Shown: positions 1-6,334 of the stretch, in pieces | Position numbering within the stretch: the stretch's first letter is position 1 | Layout of the letters: each line of letters opens with the position of its first letter | Origin: DASQPR01 sp035263025 | GTDB lineage: Bacteria > Actinomycetota > Actinomycetes > Mycobacteriales > Micromonosporaceae | Assembly (NCBI GenBank): GCA_035263025.1 | Contig: DATFRR010000052.1 | Span: forward strand, 1-18,615 | DNA: 18,615 nucleotides | Direction: 5' to 3' | Program-made: the position numbers and the translations under genes | Notes under the pieces: model-generated | The model's input: the letters and a program-made list of their open reading frames with translations, nothing else | The model's database searches: none | Told to the model about the DNA's origin: nothing

Positions 1-592
1 AGCCGTGCACGTCGCCGATCACGTCGAACGGTCCGGTGAGCTCGCGTCGGTCGTTGAACAGCCGCTCGTACGTGACCGTCGCGGCCGCGATCTCGTCAGT
101 ACCACGGAGCACGTGCACCGTACGGAAGCCCTCGCGCGACAGGCCACGCAGGCCACGGCGGAGGTCGCGGGCCATGCGCGAGATGACGTGCGGTGACATG
201 TCACGGTCCGGACGAGCGGCGTTGCGTGCCGCGCACACATCTTCCGGGACGTCGAGCACGATCGCGACCGGCAGCACGTCGTGCTCGCGAGCCAGCTGGA
301 CGATCTTCGCGCGGTCCTCGGCTCGTACGTTTGTCGCGTCGACGACCACCCGGCGACCTGCCGCGAGCCGCTTGCCAGCGATGTAATAGAGCGCGTCGAA
401 CGCGACAGCGCTCACCGACTGATCGTTCTCGTCGTCGGAGACCAGGCCACGGAAGAAGTCGGAGGAGAGCACCTCGGTCGGCCGGAAGTGGTCGCGGGCG
501 AAGGTCGACTTGCCCGACCCGGTGACGCCGATCAATGCGATCAGGCTGAGCTCCGGGACCGGCAGCGCCCGCCCGTTCGGTGTCGTACTCAT
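1..592 (-). CDS. pnkp: Bacterial polynucleotide kinase-phosphatase-ligase Pnkp, N-terminal part (cut by window edge)
   Basis: Partial gene: the first 197 codons are present and the rest lies beyond the left edge. The protein is the end-healing and sealing enzyme of the bacterial Pnkp/Hen1 RNA-repair system. Residues 22-29 are a P-loop (GVTGSGKS) of the 5'-OH polynucleotide kinase domain. D45 in the segment SSDFFRGLVSDDENDQS matches the catalytic Asp of Clostridium thermocellum Pnkp. A conserved VVVDATN strand and a basic lid region (ARPDRD) follow. The visible part ends at GPFDVIGDVHG, the first metal-binding motif of the binuclear metallophosphoesterase (2',3'-phosphatase) domain. The C-terminal ligase domain expected for this family is not visible. 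Its ATG overlaps the hen1 stop codon (ATGA), so translation is probably coupled to hen1. Assignment of the kinase domain is firm. That the full three-domain enzyme is intact is inferred. Confidence 0.93.
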   Translation of the reverse strand, partial: MSTTPNGRALPVPELSLIALIGVTGSGKSTFARDHFRPTEVLSSDFFRGLVSDDENDQSVSAVAFDALYYIAGKRLAAGRRVVVDATNVRAEDRAKIVQLAREHDVLPVAIVLDVPEDVCAARNAARPDRDMSPHVISRMARDLRRGLRGLSREGFRTVHVLRGTDEIAAATVTYERLFNDRRELTGPFDVIGDVHG

Positions 593-1995
593 CGCGTGAA
601 CACCGCCATCTGCGTTGGCGGCCCGACCTCCGGATCATCCGGACCGACTGGTGCGTAGCGCACGGCATAGCCGTACGTCGACGCGACCCCACCGGCCCAC
701 GTGGCGAAATCCTGGCGCGACCACTCGAACCGATGGTCGGGATGGCGCATAGCGCCGTCGGACAGCCCGGCAAACCGTACGTTGTGCTCGACGTTCGGTG
801 TCGTCATCACAACGACCCGCGGCCGCGCGTCGCCGAACACCGCGTCGGCGAGCGCGTCGAGGCGCGACGGATCGATGTGCTCCACGACCTCCATCAGCAC
901 CGCGCCGTCATAGCCGCGCAACCGCGCGTCCCGGTATGTCAGCGAACCCTGTAGCAACGTGAGGCGAGTGCGCTGGCGCTCGGGCATCCGCTCCAGCTTC
1001 AGGCGGCGGGCCGCCTGATCGAGGCAACGATGCGACACGTCGACGCCGACGATGTCGGTCAGCGACGGCTCGCGGAGCAGCGCCTGGAGCAGGGCGCCCG
1101 ATCCGCAGCCGAGGTCGAGCACGCGTGTGACGCCCTCGTCGCGCAGTGCGTCGAGCACCGCGGCTCGGCGCTGCTCGGCAAGGGGTACGGCCAAGTCCGG
1201 CGCAGTCGCGTCGGCGGCAGCGGACGCGTTGTCCAATGCCTCGGGCTCGGTGTCGTCGACCTCCGCGAGCCGCGCCATGGCCATCGCGGTCAGCTCGCGG
1301 CGATGCGCCAGATATCGGCGTGTGATGAGGTCACGCTTGGGGTGCGCGACCAGCCAGCCGGCGCCCGCACGCACCAGCTTGTCGACTTCGTCCGGCGCCA
1401 CCCAGTAGTGCTTCGCGTCATCGAGTACGGGCAGCAGCACGTACACGTGGTTCAGCGCATCGGCGAGGCGCAACGTGCCGCGCAGGACGAGCCGCACGTA
1501 GTGGCTGTCGCCCCAATCCGGGAACCCCGGATCGAGCGGCACCGGAGTCGCGTCGACCGCCCAGCCGAGCGGCTCGAACAGATCGGCGGCGAGCGAAGCG
1601 CCACCGCGGCAGGGCAGCGCCGGGATCATGATCTCGAGTGGGATCGCGGACGCGGCGAGTTCCGGCCGCTGCTTGCAGATGCCGCGCATCGCGGTGCCGA
1701 AGACGCGGCCGACCGCAACGGCGAGCAACGAGGAGGCCGCGTACGGTCGATCGTTTACGTACTGCCCAACCGCGACGTCCGGTGTCGCGCGACCGCCCCG
1801 ACCGCCACGGACCAGATCGATGGCGTCAACCTCCAGCATCAGCGCAGCGGTGCATCGCGACGCGGACGCCACCGGGTAGACCACGTGCGCACGACCGAAT
1901 GACTGCTCGAACACCTGCGCGTGCGCCGGGTTCTTGTGCAGCAGGAAGCCCAGATCGGTGGCGGGCTCGACGGTCGTCGTCACGGTCAACAGCAC
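589..1995 (-). CDS. hen1: 3'-terminal RNA ribose 2'-O-methyltransferase Hen1
   Basis: 468 aa. It methylates the 2'-OH at the 3' end of cleaved RNA so that Pnkp-mediated repair yields a junction resistant to re-cleavage. The N-terminal half starts LLTVTTTVEPATDLGFLLHK, typical of bacterial Hen1; in known systems this half activates the Pnkp ligase. The C-terminal methyltransferase has SAM motif I VLDLGCGSG at about 292-300. The metal-binding site E369-x-x-E372-H373 (MEVVEHI) and H421 in HPDHRFEW correspond, with a +3 offset, to E366/E369/H370/H418 of C. thermocellum Hen1. I chose the GTG at 1995 because homology begins there. An in-frame ATG at 2088 would add 31 Pro/Gly-rich residues without family resemblance. 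There is no clear Shine-Dalgarno; a CATACT hexamer 6 nt upstream suggests a leaderless message. The stop overlaps the pnkp start, so the two form an operon with hen1 first. Confidence 0.95.
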   Translation of the reverse strand: MLLTVTTTVEPATDLGFLLHKNPAHAQVFEQSFGRAHVVYPVASASRCTAALMLEVDAIDLVRGGRGGRATPDVAVGQYVNDRPYAASSLLAVAVGRVFGTAMRGICKQRPELAASAIPLEIMIPALPCRGGASLAADLFEPLGWAVDATPVPLDPGFPDWGDSHYVRLVLRGTLRLADALNHVYVLLPVLDDAKHYWVAPDEVDKLVRAGAGWLVAHPKRDLITRRYLAHRRELTAMAMARLAEVDDTEPEALDNASAAADATAPDLAVPLAEQRRAAVLDALRDEGVTRVLDLGCGSGALLQALLREPSLTDIVGVDVSHRCLDQAARRLKLERMPERQRTRLTLLQGSLTYRDARLRGYDGAVLMEVVEHIDPSRLDALADAVFGDARPRVVVMTTPNVEHNVRFAGLSDGAMRHPDHRFEWSRQDFATWAGGVASTYGYAVRYAPVGPDDPEVGPPTQMAVFTR

Positions 1996-2001
1996 TCGCG
2001 C

Positions 2002-2007
2002 AGTATG
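2002..2007 (-). promoter_or_regulatory. Candidate -10 element for hen1-pnkp (leaderless)
   Basis: CATACT on the minus strand ends 6 nt before the hen1 GTG, with no Shine-Dalgarno between. A TCGAAC about 18 bp further upstream is a weak -35 candidate. The position fits the leaderless pattern seen at several other genes in the window, but the hexamer is only an approximate TANNNT, so this is tentative. Confidence 0.35.
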
Positions 2008-2103
2008 CGGGCCGGGCGACGGACCGTTCGACCCCATATCCGCGCCGGCAGCCCGGACGTCGCCACCGGGACGATCGACCGGGAGCATCAGCCGGAGCCG
2101 GCG

Positions 2104-2883
2104 TCAGCCCCGGCTCAGCGCCTCGATCGCGCCGACCACCTCGTCCCAGGCGTCCGACTCGGGGTCGATGAGTGCCATGTGGCCGGTGTCGGCCAGCCGT
2201 ACCATCACGATCTCGTCGCCGGACGTCCGGGCGCGGGCGACGAAATCCTCGCCGACCGACACCGGCACGGAGTCGTCCAGATCGCCGTGCACGATGGTCG
2301 CCGGCACACCCAGCGGAAGGTTCGCGCCCGGATCGGCCGCTGCGTAACGCTCAGGCACGTCCGCCGGGCCGCCGCCGAGCAGTCGCCCGGTCGCGCCGCC
2401 GCCGAGACCCAACTGGTACGCCTGCGTGAGGTCGGCCACCGGCGCGAGCGCCACGACGCCGCGCGTGCCGGCCGGTCCGATGCGATGCCCTATCCACAAT
2501 GCGAGGTGGCCGCCCGCGGAATGGCCGACGAGAATCGGCCGGGTCGCGTCGAGCGGCGAGCCACCGCGCTCGGCGATCGCAACCGCGACAAGCTCAGGGA
2601 GTTCGGTGACCGCGGTCTCGACATCGTCGAGCGTGCCGGGCCAACCGCCGCCTGGCTGCCCGACGCGACGGTATTCGAGGCTCGCGATCGGGTGGCCGAG
2701 CGCAGCGAGCGCGCGCGCGAGCGGCTCGGCGTGCGTCCGGTCCCACTCGGCCTTCCAGAACCCGCCGTGGATGTAGATGACGAACGGGCGCACCGACGTT
2801 CCGGCCGGTGGAAGTCGTACGTCGGCGATCTGCTCGGAGTCGTCGCCGTACGCGACGGTGAAATCGGGCGCCTCGCTGCGCAT
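2104..2883 (-). CDS. Alpha/beta hydrolase, kynurenine formamidase/esterase-like
   Basis: 259 aa, a probable cytoplasmic serine hydrolase; no signal peptide is seen. The oxyanion-hole motif is H39-G-G-F-W43, the form found in arylformamidase-like and HSL-like carboxylesterases. The nucleophile elbow is G120-H-S122-A-G. The acid is probably D204 in HGDLDDSVP, and the general base is H235 in DTGHMAL. The triad is therefore complete. The start at ATG 2883 fits the beginning of homology. Longer in-frame starts up to 3069 would overlap the divergent crotonase and encode Arg/Ala-rich sequence. A TAGCCT hexamer lies 7 nt upstream, so the message may be leaderless. The natural substrate cannot be told from sequence. 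No tryptophan-catabolism gene is adjacent, so kynurenine formamidase activity is only one option; a short-chain ester or lactone hydrolase is equally possible. Confidence 0.85.
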   Translation of the reverse strand: MRSEAPDFTVAYGDDSEQIADVRLPPAGTSVRPFVIYIHGGFWKAEWDRTHAEPLARALAALGHPIASLEYRRVGQPGGGWPGTLDDVETAVTELPELVAVAIAERGGSPLDATRPILVGHSAGGHLALWIGHRIGPAGTRGVVALAPVADLTQAYQLGLGGGATGRLLGGGPADVPERYAAADPGANLPLGVPATIVHGDLDDSVPVSVGEDFVARARTSGDEIVMVRLADTGHMALIDPESDAWDEVVGAIEALSRG

Positions 2884-2890
2884 ATCGGGG

Positions 2891-2896
2891 AGGCTA
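2891..2896 (-). promoter_or_regulatory. -10 element, leaderless start of alpha/beta hydrolase
   Basis: TAGCCT (minus strand) is separated from the ATG at 2883 by 7 nt, the distance expected when transcription begins at the start codon. No Shine-Dalgarno and no good -35 hexamer were found. Confidence 0.45.
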
Positions 2897-2995
2897 CCGG
2901 TCCGACGCTCGCCCGGTGGCGTCGCCGCGATTGCTCGACTCCCGCCGTCGTAGGGTGGCATCGCTCGTCCGATTCCAGGCACGGCGCCGGCACGG

Positions 2996-3028
2996 GGCAG
3001 CACGACGGCAGCACGACGGCAGCACAAC
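2996..3028 (+). repeat. Three direct repeats of an 11-bp unit upstream of the crotonase
   Basis: The unit GGCAGCACGAC occurs at 2996-3006 and 3007-3017, and with one change (GGCAGCACAAC) at 3018-3028. The array lies between the divergent hydrolase and crotonase genes and ends about 6 bp before the crotonase ribosome-binding site (GCGAGGA, 3034-3040). The 11-bp period is about one helical turn, so the copies would face the same side of DNA. It could be an operator or merely a slippage product. Confidence 0.6.
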
Positions 3029-3049
3029 CGCAGGCGAGGAGCGTCCGAG

Positions 3050-3862
3050 GTGCGTACCAGCGAGTTCACCGACGTTCAGTTCACCGACGTTACGTACGAG
3101 GTCGCGGACGGCGGGATCGCGGTCATCACGATCAACCGACCGGAGCGGATGAACTCGTTCCGAGGCCGTACGGTTGACGAGTTGATCTACGCGGTCAAGA
3201 CCGCGTGGGCCAGCAAGGATGTCGCGGCGATCATCCTGACCGGCGCTGGGAACCGCGCGTTCTGCGCCGGCGGCGACGTCAAGGAGCGCGCCGAGACCGG
3301 CGGCTACGGCCCGACCGAATGGGGCACGTTCGAGATCGAGCGTCTGCATCGCATGATCCGCGACGTACCAAAGCCGGTGATCGCCGCGGTCAACGGCATC
3401 GCGATCGGCGGCGGGCACGTGCTGCACGTCATCTGCGACCTGTCGATCGCCGCCGAGAATGCGCGGTTCGGTCAGGCCGGCCCGCGGGTAGGTTCCTTCG
3501 ACGGCGGCTACGGCAGTGCATATCTCGCGCGCGTAATCGGTGAGAAGCGCGCCCGACAGATGTGGTTCCTGTTGGATCAGATCGACGCCGCCACGGCGGA
3601 GCGGTGGGGACTCGTCAACGCCGTCGTTCCGCCGGCCGATCTGATGCCGACGGCGCTCTCGTGGGCTCGCAAGATCGCAAGCTACTCGCCAACCGCGCTC
3701 CGCTTCCTCAAGCACTCGTTCAACGCCGATACCGACCACATCGCCGGCATCTCCAGCCTGTCGTTCGACGGTCTCGAGCTCTTCGTCGAGACGCCCGAAG
3801 CGGCCGAAGGGGCCGCCGCGTTCGCTGAAAAGCGCCAGCCGGACTTCGGTCCGTACCGCTGA
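3050..3862 (+). CDS. Crotonase-fold enzyme of the MenB/BadI clade
   Basis: 270 aa enoyl-CoA hydratase/isomerase superfamily member. The CoA/oxyanion motifs are CAGGD (72-76) and AIGGGH (118-123). The block V147-GSFDGGYGSAYLAR-161 and the C-terminal EKRQPDFGPYR are characteristic of naphthoate synthase (MenB) and of the related 2-ketocyclohexanecarboxyl-CoA hydrolase (BadI). The N-terminal MNSFRGRTVDELI and IRDVPKPVIA resemble BadI more, while GGHVLHVICDL resembles MenB. The usual bicarbonate-site QTG is QAG here. The start is GTG 3050, with GCGAGGA 9 nt upstream. No menaquinone or benzoyl-CoA genes are nearby, so the reaction is unproven. A ring-opening or ring-closing step on a CoA thioester is likely from the clade. 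The next gene, bpa, lies 56 bp downstream on the same strand and is functionally unrelated. Confidence 0.85.
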   Translation: MRTSEFTDVQFTDVTYEVADGGIAVITINRPERMNSFRGRTVDELIYAVKTAWASKDVAAIILTGAGNRAFCAGGDVKERAETGGYGPTEWGTFEIERLHRMIRDVPKPVIAAVNGIAIGGGHVLHVICDLSIAAENARFGQAGPRVGSFDGGYGSAYLARVIGEKRARQMWFLLDQIDAATAERWGLVNAVVPPADLMPTALSWARKIASYSPTALRFLKHSFNADTDHIAGISSLSFDGLELFVETPEAAEGAAAFAEKRQPDFGPYR

Positions 3863-3878
3863 CCCCGCCACCACCCCC

Positions 3879-3891
3879 GTGCGCGACGCAC
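3879..3891 (+). other. Short hairpin between crotonase gene and bpa
   Basis: GTGCG-cga-CGCAC is a perfect 5-bp stem with a 3-nt loop, 17 nt after the crotonase stop and before the bpa ribosome-binding site. No T-tract follows. It may be a weak terminator or chance in GC-rich DNA. Confidence 0.25.
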
Positions 3892-3918
3892 GCCGGCCCG
3901 CTGCGAGAGGATTGAGTC

Positions 3919-4494
3919 ATGGCTGACGAACCCAACGCGAGACCCGATCGACCCAGCGACGGCGATGGCCGGACGGTCGTCGTGGTCGGCCCGGACGGCG
4001 CGCCGATCGGCACGATGCCGGTGGGGTCCAACGAAAGCGACGAGTCGATCGAAGACCCGTCGCAGCTCGTCGAGCAGCCGGCGAAGGTGATGCGGATCGG
4101 CAGCATGATCAAACAGCTGCTCGAGGAGGTACGCGCGTCGCCGCTGGACGAGGCGGGACGCCAGCGCCTGACTGAGATCCACCGGCGGTCCATCGTCGAA
4201 CTCGAGGATGGGCTGGCGCCTGAGCTCGTCGACGAACTCGAGCGCTTGTCGTTGCCGTTCGAGTCCGGTCGCGTCCCGAGCGAGGCCGAGTTGCGGATCG
4301 CACAGGCTCAGCTCGTTGGCTGGCTCGAAGGTCTGTTCCACGGCATCCAGGCCGCGCTGGTGGCGCAGCAGATGGCCGCGCGCGTGCAGCTCGAGCAGAT
4401 GCGCGGGCGGCCCGCGTTGCCGATGGGGCCGGGCCGGCCGGGTGCGCCGGACGGCGACCAGCAGACCACGTCGGGCACCGGCCAATACCTGTAG
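3919..4494 (+). CDS. bpa: Bacterial proteasome activator Bpa (PafE)
   Basis: 191 aa, ATP-independent ring-forming activator that docks on the 20S core particle and feeds it unfolded proteins such as HspR. The conserved core KVMRIGSMIKQLLEEV, followed by SIVELEDGLAPELVDELERLSLPF and ELRIAQAQLVGWLEGLFHGIQ, closely matches Mycobacterium tuberculosis Rv3780. The first 55 or so residues are acidic and low complexity, and the tail is Pro/Gly-rich, as in the family. The extreme C-terminus GQYL (188-191) is the HbYX-like tail that inserts into pockets of the proteasome alpha ring. Start ATG 3919 has AGAGGA about 10 nt upstream. Its presence implies the host carries prcBA elsewhere. It is followed by a hairpin at 4510-4528, so it probably ends its transcript. 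Confidence 0.95.
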   Translation: MADEPNARPDRPSDGDGRTVVVVGPDGAPIGTMPVGSNESDESIEDPSQLVEQPAKVMRIGSMIKQLLEEVRASPLDEAGRQRLTEIHRRSIVELEDGLAPELVDELERLSLPFESGRVPSEAELRIAQAQLVGWLEGLFHGIQAALVAQQMAARVQLEQMRGRPALPMGPGRPGAPDGDQQTTSGTGQYL

Positions 4495-4509
4495 CGGCCA
4501 GCCCGTCAG

Positions 4510-4528
4510 ACCGCACATGACGTGCGGT
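4510..4528 (+). terminator. Candidate terminator hairpin after bpa
   Basis: ACCGCAC-atgac-GTGCGGT forms a perfect 7-bp stem with a 5-nt loop, 16 nt past the bpa stop. No U-tract follows, which is common for actinobacterial terminators but leaves the call uncertain. Confidence 0.5.
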
Positions 4529-4612
4529 TCGGCGCCGCCCGCCCAGTCAACCGGGACATTCGTCCTGTGAATGTCGGGAGCCGCGAATCTGCCCGAGCCG
4601 CGGCGCCGCACC

Positions 4613-4618
4613 TAGCGT
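4613..4618 (+). promoter_or_regulatory. -10 element, leaderless start of the ABC/two-component operon
   Basis: TAGCGT ends 7 nt before ATG 4626. A GTG at 4620 is only 1 nt from the hexamer and cannot be in a message starting about 7 nt downstream of it, so this site favours the ATG. No convincing -35 was seen. Confidence 0.5.
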
Positions 4619-4625
4619 CGTGAGC

Positions 4626-5573
4626 ATGGACAACCACTCCCCCGCGATCTCGCTGACCGCGGCGCACAAGTCGTTCGGCAAGCTCGCCGCGGTCACCGAC
4701 ATCGGCGTGACGATCGGACCTGGCGAGACGGTCGCGCTGCTGGGACCGAACGGTGCCGGCAAGACCACGACGATCAACATGATGCTCGGACTGGTGCGGC
4801 CGGATCGCGGTCGCGCGGAACTGTTTGGCGCCACCCCCGCGCGGGCCATCGAGGCGGGCCGGGTCGGGACCGTGTTGCAGGACACCATGTACCTGCCGAA
4901 CGCGACCGTACGCGACTTCGTCGAGTTGGGCCGCGCGCTCTATCCGAAGAGCTCCACGACCGCCGAGATCCTCGCGCTCGCCGGCCTCACCGATCGTGCG
5001 AACACCCGGTTGGACAAGCTGTCCGGCGGTGAGGCGAAGCGCGCGCGCTTTGCGTTCGCGCTGGCCGGTGATCCGGATCTGTTGGTGCTCGACGAGCCGA
5101 CGTCTGCCATGGATGTCGCGGCGCGACAAGCGTTCTGGGCTTCCATGCACCGGTACGCCGACCGCGGCCGTACCGTCCTGTTCGCGACGCACTACCTCGA
5201 CGAGGCGGATGACTTCGCGGATCGCGTCATCGTGATCGCGGCCGGCCGCGTGGTGGCCGACGGTCCGACCGCTGTGATCAAGGAGCAGGCGATCGGCCGT
5301 ACCCTCGCATTTGATCTTCTCGGCGAGTCGGTGGACGGCCTCGACCGACTTCCGGGCGTCCGCACGACGAGCGTCCGCGGCGAGCGGGTTCGGCTGGACA
5401 CCACCGACGCGGATGCCACCGTTATCGCGCTCGTGCGCAGCGGACGGCGGTTCGCCAACTTGGAAATCGCGAGCGCCGGGCTCGAGGAGGCGTTCCTCGC
5501 GCTAACCGCCACAGACAGCGCGCCGAGCCAACGCCCGACCGACGTCCCGACCACCGCCGGCGCGAGCCGATAG
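4626..5573 (+). CDS. ABC transporter ATP-binding protein (DrrA/CcmA-like exporter type)
   Basis: 315 aa cytoplasmic ATPase. Walker A GPNGAGKT is at 40-47, the Q-loop at Q85, the signature LSGGE at 132-136 (followed by AKRARFAFAL), Walker B LLVLDE at 152-157 with catalytic E157, the D-loop SAMD at 160-163, and the H-loop His at 189 (ATHYLDEAD). The C-terminal 90 or so residues form the accessory domain typical of drug or lipid exporters of the ABC-2 class. The start is ATG 4626; an in-frame GTG at 4620 would add two residues. The permease starts 11 bp downstream, and a sensor kinase and regulator follow, so this is the first gene of a four-gene operon. The substrate is unknown. Antibiotics, lipids or cell-envelope compounds are typical for DesK-linked ABC-2 systems. 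Confidence 0.93.
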   Translation: MDNHSPAISLTAAHKSFGKLAAVTDIGVTIGPGETVALLGPNGAGKTTTINMMLGLVRPDRGRAELFGATPARAIEAGRVGTVLQDTMYLPNATVRDFVELGRALYPKSSTTAEILALAGLTDRANTRLDKLSGGEAKRARFAFALAGDPDLLVLDEPTSAMDVAARQAFWASMHRYADRGRTVLFATHYLDEADDFADRVIVIAAGRVVADGPTAVIKEQAIGRTLAFDLLGESVDGLDRLPGVRTTSVRGERVRLDTTDADATVIALVRSGRRFANLEIASAGLEEAFLALTATDSAPSQRPTDVPTTAGASR

Positions 5574-5584
5574 GAGCGTTTGAC

Positions 5585-6316
5585 ATGTTCGCCTATCTCC
5601 GATTTGAGTTGCGGCGCATGATTCGCGAGCCGCGCATCCTGGTGTTCACCGTGCTGATGCCGGTGGCCTCGTACGTGGTGTTTACCGGCTTCGGCAACAT
5701 GACCGACGAGGTGAACGGGCTGTCGATCGCGGCCACCATCATGGTCGGCATCGCCGGGTACGGCGCGATCATCGGCGTACTGTCGCTCGGCAGCGCGGTG
5801 TCGGTGGAGCGTACGCAGGGCTGGCTGCGCCAGTTGCGCGTCACGCCATTGCGCCCGCGCGCGGTGGTCGCCGTCAAAGCCTTCACGAGTACGTTGATCG
5901 CGATCCCGTCGATCATCGCGGTGGGCATCGCCGGCTATGTCGAACACCACATCCACCTGACGCTGGCCCGCTGGCTGCTGATCCTCGTGGTGATGTGGGT
6001 GGGCACGGTGCCGTTCGCGCTGCTCGGGCTCGCCATTGGGTACGCCCTGCCGCCGAACGTCGCATCGCCGGCGAGTTTCGTGCTGTTCTTCTCGCTTTCG
6101 GTGCTCGGTGGCCTGCTCGTGCCGACCGTCGTGTTTCCGAGCGCCATGCAGCGGCTGGCACACGCTCTGCCGAGCAACCGCTACGCCGAGCTTGGCTGGC
6201 GTGCCGCCACTGGGCACCCGCCGACCACGGTCGGCATGGCGGTGCTCGCTGGATGGACCGTACTGTTCGCGGTGCTGGCCGCGATCGCTTACCGGCGCTC
6301 CGCGGCGACCCGATAG
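5585..6316 (+). CDS. ABC-2 type transporter permease
   Basis: 243 aa integral membrane protein with six predicted hydrophobic segments at roughly 19-38, 48-73, 103-123, 132-157, 163-185 and 215-237. The N-terminal amphipathic stretch FAYLRFELRRMIREPR is typical of ABC-2 permeases. The segment VSVERTQGWLRQLRVTPLRP in the first cytoplasmic loop is the usual coupling region of this family. The start codon ATG is preceded by TAGGAG, in which the stop codon of the ATPase gene overlaps the Shine-Dalgarno, indicating tight translational coupling. It would form the channel with the ATPase, probably as two half-permeases. The kinase gene follows 18 bp later. The exported substrate is not deducible. 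Confidence 0.92.
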   Translation: MFAYLRFELRRMIREPRILVFTVLMPVASYVVFTGFGNMTDEVNGLSIAATIMVGIAGYGAIIGVLSLGSAVSVERTQGWLRQLRVTPLRPRAVVAVKAFTSTLIAIPSIIAVGIAGYVEHHIHLTLARWLLILVVMWVGTVPFALLGLAIGYALPPNVASPASFVLFFSLSVLGGLLVPTVVFPSAMQRLAHALPSNRYAELGWRAATGHPPTTVGMAVLAGWTVLFAVLAAIAYRRSAATR

Positions 6317-6334
6317 CCGGCATCGATAGGCAGG

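Noticed and set aside
1996..2088. N-terminal extension of Hen1 to ATG 2088
   Set aside because: The added 31 residues have no similarity to Hen1, and the family N-terminus begins at the GTG at 1995.
1030..3177. Long plus-strand open frames (1030-1902 and 1921-3177) opposite hen1 and the hydrolase
   Set aside because: Composition is Arg/His/Val-rich and without family features. The opposite strand has clear Hen1 and hydrolase motifs.
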